Under the pieces are notes generated by a model. That model saw only the letters and a list, made by a program, of their open reading frames with translations. It did no database searches and was not told the DNA's origin. 64,000 bases of DNA from Gammaproteobacteria bacterium (lineage in GTDB: Bacteria > Pseudomonadota > Gammaproteobacteria > Steroidobacterales > GCA-2729495). Each line of letters begins with the position of its first letter. Positions within the stretch are counted from its first letter, which is position 1. Below, one piece after another: positions 50,658-58,980 of the stretch. The stretch lies in NCBI GenBank assembly GCA_020853135.1, contig JADYZO010000034.1, forward strand, positions 27,413 to 91,412, written 5' to 3'. Made by a program: the position numbers and the translations under genes.

Positions 50658-51013
50658 TGCGTGGCATCCAGGACGATCCGCCGCACGATGGCGCTGCGGG
50701 GGTCGAAGTACACGAACAGCGAGGTCCGCGGGCGGTGGCTGAGGCGCGCGGCCTCGCGGCGCAGGGTGTCCAGGCTGACGCTGCCGGTGCCGGGCAGCAC
50801 CTGGAACATCGCCTGCGCATCCAGCCGCAGGAGTTCCGGTGCGCAGCTGGCGCAGCGGCGCAGCGTGAGGCTGCCGCCGGCCACTGCGGGCAGCGTGACC
50901 TGGGCCAGGTCGAGTTCGTAAGCCTGCTCGATCTTGCGCAGCGCGGCGGCCGCGTCCTGCGCGCCAGCCAGCAGGAACAGCATGGCCAGCAACCCGGTCA
51001 GCCGCAGCGTCAT
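50654..51013 (-). CDS. small secreted CxxC protein between pilX and pilY1 (operon B)
   Basis: A protein of 119 residues with signal peptide MTLRLTGLLAMLFLLAGAQ and the motif RRCASCAPE with cysteines at 54 and 57, exactly the positions of the operon A copy. KIEQAYELDLAQVTLPAV matches NVENAYETSARQVSLPAV in A, and both end in RRIVLDATQ/TRVVLGAR. Its ATG overlaps the pilX stop and its TGA overlaps the pilY1 start, so the three genes are translationally coupled. Secreted to the periplasm; the role is unknown. Confidence 0.75.
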   Translation of the reverse strand: MTLRLTGLLAMLFLLAGAQDAAAALRKIEQAYELDLAQVTLPAVAGGSLTLRRCASCAPELLRLDAQAMFQVLPGTGSVSLDTLRREAARLSHRPRTSLFVYFDPRSAIVRRIVLDATQ

Positions 51014-51492
51014 TCCTCGTACTCCCGGTAGAAGCCCTGGGCATGGATGGCCTCGGCGTTGCGCTGGTCGGTGCGCCCGCGCGACTCGATGCGATAGTGC
51101 AGTTGCGTGAAGCTGACGCTCGAGCCGATGGCATCATGGGTTCTGCCGGCGGCGCACAGGCGCACCTCGTACCGCCCCTTGAGCTGCGGCAGCGGTATCG
51201 GGGTGCCCCAGGGCAGCTCCGTTGCGCTCCAGGGGCCGGGTGTGGCCGGGCAGGCCGGCACGGCATCGAGGTCGATGGCATTCGCCTCCACGCGCCGCAG
51301 GGTGGCCTGGATGCCGGACTCCGCCAGCTGGAAGGCGTTTTCGCGGAACTGGGCATTGCCCGCCATGGTGAGGTTGAGCGTGGCCGTGCGCATGGCGGAG
51401 ATGGCCAGCACCGTCAGCACCATCAGCACGACCAGGCCGACGATCAATGCGGCCCCGCGCTGGGTGCCGCCAGCGGGTGTCCGCGGGTTCAT
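51010..51492 (-). CDS. pilX: type IV pilus minor pilin PilX-like (operon B)
   Basis: A protein of 160 residues. The leader MNPRTPAGGTQRG precedes AALIVGLVVLMVLTVLAISAM, lacking Glu5 as usual for PilX. AGNAQFRENAFQLAESGIQATL is the conserved block. Cysteines at CPATPG and LCAAG may pair. The start overlaps the pilW stop (TGATG). The paralogue in operon A is slightly shorter. Confidence 0.85.
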   Translation of the reverse strand: MNPRTPAGGTQRGAALIVGLVVLMVLTVLAISAMRTATLNLTMAGNAQFRENAFQLAESGIQATLRRVEANAIDLDAVPACPATPGPWSATELPWGTPIPLPQLKGRYEVRLCAAGRTHDAIGSSVSFTQLHYRIESRGRTDQRNAEAIHAQGFYREYEE

Positions 51493-52457
51493 CGGGCCAC
51501 CTCGTTGCGCAGCAGGATGGTCTTGGTGACCTCCACGCGCTGGAACTGTGCCGGGTAGGCGTCGTTCCCGGGCGTGATGGCGGCGGCATGGCCGTCGAGC
51601 GGCTGGTAGCTGTGCGTGTCGCGAAACGCCGCGCCGGGGGATTCCTCGGACCGCACCAGCAGCCACAGGCGCACGGCGACGATGCGTGCACCCTCGAGAT
51701 AGCCGCTGGCGCCGGGAGTCAGCGCCGGGCTGTCGGGATCGACATAGCGCTCCACGTGGCCATCGCCGTTGGTGTCCAGGCCGAACTGCACCTGCAGGTT
51801 TTCCACCCCGGTGATCATCTCCTGGTCCTCGACCACCCCGCCCTTGATGAGCGTCAGCCGGCGCAGCGACGGCATGTCGGCGGCGAAGCTCGAGGAATTG
51901 TCGACGTAGTAGGCGTGCACCTCGAGGTCGCGGACCTCGCCGGTGGCGGCGTCGAGGTCGGCCGGCACGACGCCGTCGTCGAAGATGCGCGCCATGGCGA
52001 GATCGCTGGCGACCTGCGGCTGTCCGGCATCGGGGCTGGCGCGCAACGCGCCGGCGTGGCGGATGAACAGCACGTCGCTGCCGGCCCTTGCACTGCCGTG
52101 CGGGGGGCAGCCGGCAATGCCGTAGGCATCGTCGCTGGCGGCGACCGGGTGATCCAGGGCAAGGACCCAGGCGCTGGCATCGGCACCGGCGCAGGTCACG
52201 GCGATGCCCGTGGCATCGGGGACGAGGGCGGTGTTCGTGCTCGGGCCCCAGAACCCGGCCAGCCGCAGGTCGGGCTCGATGGCCTCCAGCGCGAAGCGGG
52301 CGTTCTCCTGCAGCCGGGTCGCCACCTCGGCGGCCTGGTAGTTGCCCTTGCTCTGGATGTACACCGCGAAGGCGCCCCAGATGAGGAACAGGCCGATGGC
52401 CATGGCCACCATCAGCTCGATCAGGGTCATGCCGCGGGACTGGCGCCGGGTGCTCAT
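51489..52457 (-). CDS. pilW: type IV pilus minor pilin PilW-like (operon B)
   Basis: A protein of 322 residues from ATG 52457; the start overlaps the pilV stop (ATGA). The leader MSTRRQSRG precedes MTLIELMVAMAIGLFLIWGA with Glu5. Blocks: YIQSKGNYQAAEVATRLQENARF, IEPDLRLAGFWG, GVENLQVQFGLDTNGDGHVERYVDP and a VTKTILLRN end. All have clear counterparts in operon A PilW, including the calcium-like NGDGHVERYVDP. A member of the inner-membrane minor-pilin complex. Confidence 0.88.
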   Translation of the reverse strand: MSTRRQSRGMTLIELMVAMAIGLFLIWGAFAVYIQSKGNYQAAEVATRLQENARFALEAIEPDLRLAGFWGPSTNTALVPDATGIAVTCAGADASAWVLALDHPVAASDDAYGIAGCPPHGSARAGSDVLFIRHAGALRASPDAGQPQVASDLAMARIFDDGVVPADLDAATGEVRDLEVHAYYVDNSSSFAADMPSLRRLTLIKGGVVEDQEMITGVENLQVQFGLDTNGDGHVERYVDPDSPALTPGASGYLEGARIVAVRLWLLVRSEESPGAAFRDTHSYQPLDGHAAAITPGNDAYPAQFQRVEVTKTILLRNEVAR

Positions 52458-52912
52458 AGCTGCAGGGCCAGCGCGTAGCTCGCCGGCGCCTCCTGCCCGA
52501 CCTCGGGCCACGACAGCGTGATCACGTACTCGCTGACCGGGGCCAGGTCCTGCCGCGCGATCGCCGCGGTGGCCCCCGCCGGCAGGCGCCGGCGCAGGTC
52601 CTCCAGCCAGCGATACCAGTCATCGGCAGCCAGGTCACTGGCGCTGCAGTCCGCGGCGCCGTTGACGCAGCCCATGTCGGCGCCCGGTCCGCTGCCGGCG
52701 TAGGAACCGGCCGGATTGGCCCGGATGCGGTCGGCCATGTCGGCGGCCAGCGTGACCGCGGCGCCACGGTAGACCGCGGTGCGCCCCGCGTGCAGCCCCT
52801 CGACGTAGAGCCCGGCGATGCCGAGCAGGCCCACGGCCATGACCACCAGGGCGACGAGCACCTCCACCAGGCTGAACCCGCGGGCAGGCCGGGTCATGCG
52901 GTGCGCTGCCAT
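52454..52912 (-). CDS. pilV: type IV pilus minor pilin PilV-like (operon B)
   Basis: About 152 residues from ATG 52912 (GTG 52921 and ATG 52897 are alternatives). The leader MAAHRMTRPARG precedes FSLVEVLVALVVMAVGLLGI. IAGLYVEGLHAGRTAVYRG and LAADMADRIRANPAGSYAG identify PilV, matching operon A. The C-terminus EYVITLSWPEVG and hydrophobic tail match too. The gene follows the FimU-type gene almost directly. Confidence 0.87.
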   Translation of the reverse strand: MAAHRMTRPARGFSLVEVLVALVVMAVGLLGIAGLYVEGLHAGRTAVYRGAAVTLAADMADRIRANPAGSYAGSGPGADMGCVNGAADCSASDLAADDWYRWLEDLRRRLPAGATAAIARQDLAPVSEYVITLSWPEVGQEAPASYALALQL

Positions 52913-52914
52913 GC

Positions 52915-53529
52915 TCAGCACCCCCCCAGCGGGTTGGCGGGCGCCTGCAGGCGCACGACCTGGCTCACCAGCACCGTGTTGCCTGCCGGGCCGATGCTGA
53001 TCCAGCGCCCGGCCGCGCGCCCGCCACCGGTGTCGCGGTTGCCGCGGTCATCGCAGAGCTGGATGTTGCGCACGCCGGGGCGTGCGCCGACACCGGCCGG
53101 GAAGCCATCGGCGCGGAAGGAGAGGAACTGGGGCATGCCGCCGTCGGCCGCCGTGCGGGCCTGCAGGCGGATGCGGTCGTCGAGCGGGCCGTGGACCTGC
53201 AGCACGGTCTCCCCCGGGCCGGCCGCGGCATCGCCATCGGCGTCCTCGAAGACGATCCAGCCATCGAGCAGCGAGGCATCGGCGGCGCAGTGCGGCGCCG
53301 GTGCGTCCCAGTCGCGGCTGGCGCACAGCGTGACCGGCAGGCTGCGGCTGGAAGCCTGCGCGCGCGCGGCCTGGATGCTGCTCACGAGGTCATTGGCCGC
53401 CACGGTCATGCGCCCGTTCGCGGCCATGCTGGTCATCGCCGGAACGCCCAGTCCCAGTGTCAACGCCAGCACCATCATCAGCACGAGGAGCTCGATGAGG
53501 GTGAAGCCTTCTTGGTGCTTCTTGCCCAT
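52915..53529 (-). CDS. GspH/FimT-type pseudopilin, FimU-like (operon B)
   Basis: A protein of 204 residues. MGKKHQEG then FTLIELLVLMMVLALTLGLG with Glu5; ANDLVSSIQAARAQASSRSLPVTLC, DGWIVFEDADGDAAAG and the NIQLCDDRGN-DTGGG-AAGRWI block all match the operon A member at 20.5 kb. By position it corresponds to Pseudomonas fimU. It ends in GGC, as does its paralogue (PVGGC), suggesting a conserved C-terminal cysteine. Confidence 0.82.
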   Translation of the reverse strand: MGKKHQEGFTLIELLVLMMVLALTLGLGVPAMTSMAANGRMTVAANDLVSSIQAARAQASSRSLPVTLCASRDWDAPAPHCAADASLLDGWIVFEDADGDAAAGPGETVLQVHGPLDDRIRLQARTAADGGMPQFLSFRADGFPAGVGARPGVRNIQLCDDRGNRDTGGGRAAGRWISIGPAGNTVLVSQVVRLQAPANPLGGC

Positions 53530-53622
53530 CGGCTCCCATCCTGCCGCGTGCGCCGGCCGGAAGCAGCCCGGTCCGATGGGCGGCGGGCTGACACGGATGA
53601 GCGGGCAGGGTGGTGCAGGCGC

Positions 53623-54156
53623 TCAGCCGGGGCATGTCAGTGCCTTGCCGTCGGCGGCCCGGCGTGAGACGCGTGGCCGGCCGCTGTAGCTGACGATGAC
53701 GGCCCGGGCGCCGGCGCCGCCACGGGTATCGCAGAACACCACCGTGCCGTTCGTGGCCCGCACCGCGTGGGGGTGCAGGGCATAGGCGCGCCGGTTGCTG
53801 CGGATGGAGGCGAGCGGCAGCGCCGTGCTGGCGGCGAGCACGCGCTCCCCGGGATCGACCGTGGCGGGGTCGTCGCCGTCGAGGTTGACGAAGACCAGCC
53901 AGCCGCTGGCCCAGTCGCCGGCCGGGGCGCAGTGCGCCGCGTCCAGGCTGCGGCAGACGACGACATCGCGTGCCTGGGTGGCCGCGGTGGCCCGCGCGAG
54001 CTGGATGGCGTGGACGAAGCCGTTCACGGTGGCCACCATGCGCGCATCGAGCAGCCACTGGCGACATAAGGGGACGGCGGCGGCTGCCAGCGTCGCGATG
54101 ATGATGAGCGCCAGCAGCAGCTCCAGCAGCGTCAGGCCACGAGATTGCCCACCCAT
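53623..54156 (-). CDS. GspH/FimT-type pseudopilin, first gene of minor-pilin operon B
   Basis: A protein of 177 residues. MGGQSRG then LTLLELLLALIIIATLAAAA with Glu5. GspH-type blocks: VNGFVHAIQLARATAATQARDVVVC, GWLVFVNLDGDD and VVFCDTRGG. It is the promoter-proximal gene of operon B and diverges from a Fur-family regulator, with 152 bases between the two starts. The counterpart in operon A differs in having Gly at mature position 4. Confidence 0.8.
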   Translation of the reverse strand: MGGQSRGLTLLELLLALIIIATLAAAAVPLCRQWLLDARMVATVNGFVHAIQLARATAATQARDVVVCRSLDAAHCAPAGDWASGWLVFVNLDGDDPATVDPGERVLAASTALPLASIRSNRRAYALHPHAVRATNGTVVFCDTRGGAGARAVIVSYSGRPRVSRRAADGKALTCPG

Positions 54157-54242
54157 GGGCCTGCACCATAGGCAGCCCCGGCCGGCCCCGCAGCCGCCGA
54201 TTGCGCCGTGAATCGCCTGAAATCCGTATCCGGGCGGGCGCG

Positions 54243-54272
54243 TTTACACCGGCCCGGACGGGCGACTAGAAT
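54243..54272 (+). promoter_or_regulatory. promoter of the Fur-family gene
   Basis: TTTACA (54243-54248), an 18-base spacer and TAGAAT (54267-54272), about 36 bases before the TTG start. A good sigma-70 type match in the 152-base gap shared with pilus operon B. Confidence 0.6.
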
Positions 54273-54308
54273 GGCCGGGAGGCCCATTTTTCCAGTGGAA
54301 GGCCCCAG

Positions 54309-54722
54309 TTGGAACCTCGTGAGCGGGTGACCGCACAGCTGCTCGGACACGGTGTCCGCCCGACCGCCCAGCGCCTGCAGATCGCCCTGCTGGTGCTCGA
54401 CCGTCCCTGCCACTTCTCCGCGGACCAGTTGCTCGCGAGCCTGCGCAAGGGCGGCCAGCGTGTGTCCAAGGCCACGGTCTACAACACGCTCAACCTGTTC
54501 TCCCGCCGCGGCCTCATCCGCGAGGTGGCGGTGGATCCCGTGCGCCTGATGTACGACTCCACCACTGCGCCACACCACCACTTCTACAATGCCGAGACCG
54601 GCGAACTGACCGACATCGATCCGACGGAATTGCGGGTCTCGCGGCTGCCGGCACTGCCGCGCGCCACCGAGGCCGAGGGCATCGAGGTCCTCATCCGCAT
54701 CCGGCCGCGCAAGGACGCTTGA
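54309..54722 (+). CDS. Fur-superfamily transcriptional regulator (Irr-like, no CxxC zinc site)
   Basis: A protein of 137 residues from TTG 54309, with GGAAGG about 7 bases ahead. The N-terminal winged helix has RPTAQRLQIALLVLDRPCHFSADQL and VSKATVYNTLNLFSRRGLIREV, the Fur DNA-recognition region. The C-terminal domain has the metal-site motif PHHHFYNAETGEL, but the CxxC and second Cys pair that hold the structural zinc in most Fur proteins are absent. This pattern resembles Irr-type members, which sense haem or iron differently. It could regulate iron- or oxidative-stress genes. Whether it acts on the divergent pilus operon is inference. Confidence 0.85.
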   Translation: MEPRERVTAQLLGHGVRPTAQRLQIALLVLDRPCHFSADQLLASLRKGGQRVSKATVYNTLNLFSRRGLIREVAVDPVRLMYDSTTAPHHHFYNAETGELTDIDPTELRVSRLPALPRATEAEGIEVLIRIRPRKDA

Positions 54723-54739
54723 GCCGGCCGTCGAACTGC

Positions 54740-54745
54740 TATACT
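54740..54745 (+). promoter_or_regulatory. -10 box of tRNA-Thr
   Basis: TATACT sits 10 bases before the tRNA 5' end, the right place for a -10 element. A TTGAGC lies 15 bases further upstream, slightly close for a -35. It lies just after the Fur-family stop. Confidence 0.5.
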
Positions 54746-54755
54746 TCGCCGCCGC

Positions 54756-54831
54756 GCCGGCGTAGCTCAGTTGGTAGAGCAGTCGCTTCGTAAGCGAGAG
54801 GTCGGGGGTTCAAGTCCCTCCGCCGGCACCA
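54756..54831 (+). tRNA. tRNA-Thr (anticodon CGT)
   Basis: A cloverleaf of 76 bases including an encoded CCA. Acceptor GCCGGCG pairs with CGCCGGC; D-arm AGCTCAGTTGGTAGAGC; anticodon arm TCGC-TTCGTAA-GCGA with anticodon CGT; T-loop GTTCAAGTC. It resembles E. coli thrW and reads ACG codons. A -10 box precedes it, and ubiX follows after 24 bases. Confidence 0.95.
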
Positions 54832-54855
54832 CCGTCCCGCCACCGGGGAATCGGC

Positions 54856-55458
54856 ATGCGGCTCATCGTCGGGATTTCGGGTGCCAGTGGCGCCATCTAC
54901 GGCATCCGGCTGCTGGAGGTCCTGGCGGGCCAGGCCGATATCGAGACCCACCTGGTCATCAGCCACGGTGGACGGCGCACCCTGGCCCTGGAGACCAGCC
55001 TCGGCCTGAAGCAGGTGGAGAAGCTGGCGAGCGTGGTCCACAGTGACCAGGACCTGGCCGCCAGCATCGCCAGCGGCTCCTTTCCGACCGATGGCATGAT
55101 CGTCGCACCCTGCTCGATGAAGACGCTGTCGGCCATCGCGCATTCCTACGCCGACACGCTCATGGTGCGCGCCGCCGATGTGGTGCTCAAGGAGCGCCGG
55201 CGGCTCGTGCTGGTGCCGCGGGAGACGCCGCTGCACAGCGGGCACTGCGAGCTCATGCACAAGGCATCCCTGATGGGTGCCATCATCGCGCCGCCGGTGC
55301 CGGCCTTCTACAACGGGCCGCAGTCCGTGGACGACATCGTCAACCACACGGTCGGCCGGCTCCTCGATCTGTTCGGCATCGACAGCGGTGTCGTCCGGCG
55401 CTGGCAGGGCGGGCGGGCGGTGCGCCGCGCGGCGGGGCGGGCGAAAGCACGGCGATGA
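54856..55458 (+). CDS. ubiX: flavin prenyltransferase
   Basis: A protein of 200 residues. MRLIVGISGASGAIYGIRLLEVL at the start binds FMN, and SHGG, VAPCSMKTLSAIAHSY, and LVLVPRETPLHSGHCELM mark the family. UbiX adds a dimethylallyl group to FMN, making prenyl-FMN, the cofactor that UbiD-type decarboxylases need. It usually serves ubiquinone synthesis, but here a UbiD-family gene lies 3.5 kb downstream, so it may serve that enzyme too. The following gene overlaps its stop (ATGA). Confidence 0.94.
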   Translation: MRLIVGISGASGAIYGIRLLEVLAGQADIETHLVISHGGRRTLALETSLGLKQVEKLASVVHSDQDLAASIASGSFPTDGMIVAPCSMKTLSAIAHSYADTLMVRAADVVLKERRRLVLVPRETPLHSGHCELMHKASLMGAIIAPPVPAFYNGPQSVDDIVNHTVGRLLDLFGIDSGVVRRWQGGRAVRRAAGRAKARR

Positions 55459-55934
55459 ACCTGGCCGGGGAGCGCGCCGCCATCGCGCAGATGCTGGCTG
55501 CCCACCAGACGCTCACCCTGGCCACCAGCCAGGACGGGCAGCCCTGGGCGGCCACCGTGTTCTATGCGAGCGATCCCGGTTTCAACCTGTACTTCGTCTC
55601 CGACCATCGCACCCGGCACGCGCGGGACATGGCCGCCAACCCGCGCGTGGCGCTGGCCATCGGGGCGGACGCCGGGCACTGGCACGAGGTGCGCGGGCTG
55701 CAGGTCGAGGGCGAGGCCGCCTGCCTGGCCGGCCCTGGACGCGAGCAGGCGCTCGAGCTGTTCCTCGGGAAGTTCGCCGACGTGAAGGCGCTGTTTGCCA
55801 CGCCGGAGTCCGCGGATGAACAGATCATCGCCGGGCGGCTGCGCCATGCACCGTTCTGGCGGATCACCCCGCGCTTCATCCGGCTCATCGACAATGCGCG
55901 CGGTTTTGGCAACAAGCTGGAGCTGCGGCTGTAA
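55455..55934 (+). CDS. pyridoxamine-phosphate-oxidase-like flavin-binding protein
   Basis: A protein of 159 residues of the split-barrel flavin-binding fold. Blocks: TLTLATSQDGQPWAATVFYA, FNLYFVSDHRTRHARDMAANPRVALAI, VRGLQVEGEA and FWRITPRFIRLIDNARGFG. These proteins bind FMN, F420 or haem and often reduce small substrates; the exact activity is not known. The start overlaps the ubiX stop, so the two are co-translated. Confidence 0.82.
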   Translation: MNLAGERAAIAQMLAAHQTLTLATSQDGQPWAATVFYASDPGFNLYFVSDHRTRHARDMAANPRVALAIGADAGHWHEVRGLQVEGEAACLAGPGREQALELFLGKFADVKALFATPESADEQIIAGRLRHAPFWRITPRFIRLIDNARGFGNKLELRL

Positions 55935-56211
55935 GTCGATGCCCATGTCCGCTGCGCAGGCGGGCACTTCCGCATCCCAATCCGCCGGCTCCTTGCAGGA
56001 GCGGGTCTTCCCTTTCCTGTGTGACCACTGAGTGGACGGTTGCACTCATGCATCGGGGTTTGGGTTGACTCGAAAAATCGCAAACGGGACATTGTGCCCG
56101 TTGCCGGGTTGACGGAAAGAATCGATTCAGCAGACCTGTCTCTGAACCAGAACGTCCGGATTGCCGACTGTTGGGGAACAGCTGCAATCGTTATGAGGGG
56201 GGGCTCATATC
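55935..56211. other. 277-base intergenic region before the TonB receptor
   Basis: No gene is convincing here. The second half is less GC-rich than its surroundings. It holds a TTGACT (56065-56070) with a weak -10, and an inverted repeat AACGGG...CCCGTT at 56083-56102 with 8 bases between the arms, which could be an operator for the accessory operon that follows. A GAGGGGGGG ribosome site precedes the receptor start. Confidence 0.5.
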
Positions 56212-58965
56212 ATGGTCGTACAGGAAACGAGGGGGCATCGCCGTCCAGGCGGTTATTGCCAGTTCGCCAGGGGATCCGCCTTTGCGACTGCTGCACTGCT
56301 GCTGTCGCCGCAGTGTCCGGCTGCAAGTCCGGGCCCCGGCATCGACGAGATTGTCGTGACGGCCCGCAAGTTCGACGAACGGCTGGTGGATGTACCGCTG
56401 GCCATCACGGCCTTCAGCGAGCAGTCGATCGAGTCGGCCGGCATCACCGACCTCACCGACATCGCCCACATGACACCCGGCCTGCAGTTTTACGAGGCCG
56501 CCGGGTACCTGGCCACCCCGATCATCCGTGGTGTCGCACCCACCGAAATCAAGGCACGGGAAACCAATGCCGCCATCTTCGTTGATGGTGTCTATGTCTC
56601 GGCCCGCGAGGGTCTGAACTTCAGCCAGCTCGACATCGAGCGCATCGAGGTCGTCAAAGGCCCGCAGAGCGCACTCTACGGCCGCAATGCCTTCAGCGGG
56701 GCGATCAATTTCATCACCAAGCGGCCCAGCGATGTCTTCGAGGCCAGGACCGCCCTGACTGCAGGCAACCGTGGCAAGTTTGCCGCAAGCGGCTCGGTCA
56801 GTGGTCCGGTCATCGCCGGCACCCTCAAGGGTCGCATTGGTGTGAGCTACGATGGCTGGGACGGCTCCTACGACGATCCGTTGTATGACCAGGACGTCGG
56901 TGGTCACACGTTCCGATCGGTGCAGGGCAGCCTGCTCTGGACGCCTGTTGAAACGCTGGACGTCTTCGCCAAGGTCTACTATTCCAATGATGACATCTCG
57001 CAGGTTGCGGCCGCCGCGGTACAGGCGAACTGCGAGGATGCGGCCATCCACAATCCCAAGCTCAGGAGCGCCGCCGGGGTGCCCTACAACAGCCCGATCA
57101 TGAGCAACTACTGCGGGGAAATCCCCATGGTGTGGTCGGGCAATGACCTGCCGATGGCTCGCGGTGCCGGCGGCGAGAATCGCGAGGTGTTTCGCAGCAG
57201 CCTGAACATCGACTGGAGCCTGGGCGTGGGCACGATCAGTGCGCTGACCGGCTATGTCGACACCAAGTGGGATGCCATCGTCGATTTTGGCCGCCTCGGC
57301 GACAGCACCCCCCTGGTGTACTGCATCGGCACCTGGCAGTCCCCCAGCTGCAACAACAACAATACACCCACGCCGCTGAAACGGTTTTTCAGCGGCATCA
57401 TCAATCGCGAGCCGGGTACCGAAGACAGGGAGTTCAGCCAGGAACTGCGTTTTTCCAGCCCACGGGACAGGTCCTTTCGCTGGTCTGCGGGCGGCTACTA
57501 TTACAACGTGCGTTTCGAGGACATGGGCTTCCAGGCTTTCCTGACCAGCCCGCTCCCGGACGACCTCCGGCCACCAACCATATCCGACCCGCTGGATCCC
57601 AATTACGGCATTGGCTCGGGTGCCTTCTGTCCCTGCCAGCCCATGGGGCCCGGCAGGTATCTGGCACCCTACGGCAACGGGCTGTTCGTCACCGATCCGG
57701 GGTACAACAACGACCAGATCGAGTCCATCACCAGGACGCGCTCCTGGGCGGCATTTACTTCAGCGGAACTGGACTTTCTGGAGCGCTGGACGTTGCGCGG
57801 CGAGCTGCGCTACACATGGGAGACGAAGCAATACCGGCAATGGATCGTTCCGGAACTCCAATACCAGGATAACGGCGTCTATCCGCGGCGCAGCGAAGAT
57901 CATCTGCGGTCCCACGACAGCTGGGATTGGGTGAGCGGGCGCCTGACGCTGGACTACAAGACGGATAGCGGCTGGCTGGTCTACACGTCACTGGCCAATG
58001 CCAGCAAGAGCGGTGGTTTCACGGGCGAGAAACCGAAATTCATCAATCCGGTCACGCAGGCCAGTGGCCCTGCGATACCCATCGTCGAACCCTATGATCC
58101 GGAGAAGAACTGGACCGTGGAGGCGGGCATCAAGGGGCGCACGGCCGACCGTCGCCTGGGAATCGACCTCTCTGTCTACCGCATCGACTGGACCGACATC
58201 GTGTTGCCGCAGGTGCTGATGGAGTACGTGGATCCCACCGATGGCGTCCTCAAGGGCACGGCGGAGACCATCACCCTGATGCGCAATACCGGTGATGCCA
58301 CCGTGTGGGGCTGGGAGTTGCAGACCGACCTGCTGATCAACGATGCATGGAGCGCGGGCCTCGGCGTGTCGTATACCGACTCCACCTGGGACCGCGCGAA
58401 GCAGGCTTCCTACCAGTTCTTCCCGAGCTTCTACACCACGGATCCGGACTGTTCGCCAGCGGCGATCTACGCCTTGCCGACGACGCCTGTCAACGAGCGG
58501 GCGCCCAGGGTCAATGCGTGCGCAGCCGCTTCCGGCGATATCTCGGGTCAGCAGCAGTTGCGGGTTTCGCCGTGGACGGTGAATGCCACCCTGCAGTACC
58601 GGCACCAGCTGGTTGATCACTGGGATTTCTACGGCCGTACCGACGTGAGCTGGCGGGACAAGTGGTACACGGGCAGCGACAACCAGAACTGGATACCGCC
58701 CTCGACCTTCGTCAATCTCCGTCTCGGCGTGGAATCCGGCCGATACACCATCGAGGCTTTCGTGGACAACCTCTTCGGCTTCAGCAAGCCGATCGGCGCG
58801 TACCGCGACATCTTCCGCAGCAATACCCAGGACATCTATTCGCGCAACAACCCGCCGACCAGCTCGATGGGCGACTTTCCGCCCATGCGCGAGACGATCA
58901 ACCTGCCCAATCTGCGGACCTGGGGTCTCACGGCGCGGGTGCGTTTCGGCAATGCGGTGCGATGA
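56212..58965 (+). CDS. TonB-dependent outer-membrane receptor (accessory cluster)
   Basis: A protein of 917 residues. The leader is followed by the TonB box DEIVVTARK and a plug domain (VPLAITAFSEQSIESAG, LEF.. IIRGVAPTEIKARETNAAIFVDGVYVSAREG, IERIEVVKGPQSALYGRNAFSGAINFITKRP). The barrel follows and ends in an aromatic residue near LTARVRFGNAVR. This receptor type is found in sphingomonad- and Caulobacter-like degraders, often beside catabolic genes for lipophilic or aromatic compounds. It starts a block of six same-strand genes and is 15 bases from the UbiD-family gene, so the receptor probably imports the substrate of that pathway. GAGGGGGGG lies 10 bases before the start. Confidence 0.9.
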   Translation: MVVQETRGHRRPGGYCQFARGSAFATAALLLSPQCPAASPGPGIDEIVVTARKFDERLVDVPLAITAFSEQSIESAGITDLTDIAHMTPGLQFYEAAGYLATPIIRGVAPTEIKARETNAAIFVDGVYVSAREGLNFSQLDIERIEVVKGPQSALYGRNAFSGAINFITKRPSDVFEARTALTAGNRGKFAASGSVSGPVIAGTLKGRIGVSYDGWDGSYDDPLYDQDVGGHTFRSVQGSLLWTPVETLDVFAKVYYSNDDISQVAAAAVQANCEDAAIHNPKLRSAAGVPYNSPIMSNYCGEIPMVWSGNDLPMARGAGGENREVFRSSLNIDWSLGVGTISALTGYVDTKWDAIVDFGRLGDSTPLVYCIGTWQSPSCNNNNTPTPLKRFFSGIINREPGTEDREFSQELRFSSPRDRSFRWSAGGYYYNVRFEDMGFQAFLTSPLPDDLRPPTISDPLDPNYGIGSGAFCPCQPMGPGRYLAPYGNGLFVTDPGYNNDQIESITRTRSWAAFTSAELDFLERWTLRGELRYTWETKQYRQWIVPELQYQDNGVYPRRSEDHLRSHDSWDWVSGRLTLDYKTDSGWLVYTSLANASKSGGFTGEKPKFINPVTQASGPAIPIVEPYDPEKNWTVEAGIKGRTADRRLGIDLSVYRIDWTDIVLPQVLMEYVDPTDGVLKGTAETITLMRNTGDATVWGWELQTDLLINDAWSAGLGVSYTDSTWDRAKQASYQFFPSFYTTDPDCSPAAIYALPTTPVNERAPRVNACAAASGDISGQQQLRVSPWTVNATLQYRHQLVDHWDFYGRTDVSWRDKWYTGSDNQNWIPPSTFVNLRLGVESGRYTIEAFVDNLFGFSKPIGAYRDIFRSNTQDIYSRNNPPTSSMGDFPPMRETINLPNLRTWGLTARVRFGNAVR

Positions 58966-58980
58966 CCCCGGGAGAAGCAA

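Noticed and set aside
50658-51356. Upstream extension of the operon B pilY1 frame
   Set aside because: It overlaps the small CxxC gene and pilX. The ATG at 50657 begins a clear signal peptide and overlaps the previous stop in the way usual for this operon.
56040-56585. 181-codon frame before and across the TonB receptor start
   Set aside because: It overlaps the receptor in another frame and shows no motif; residue mix is that of a shadow.
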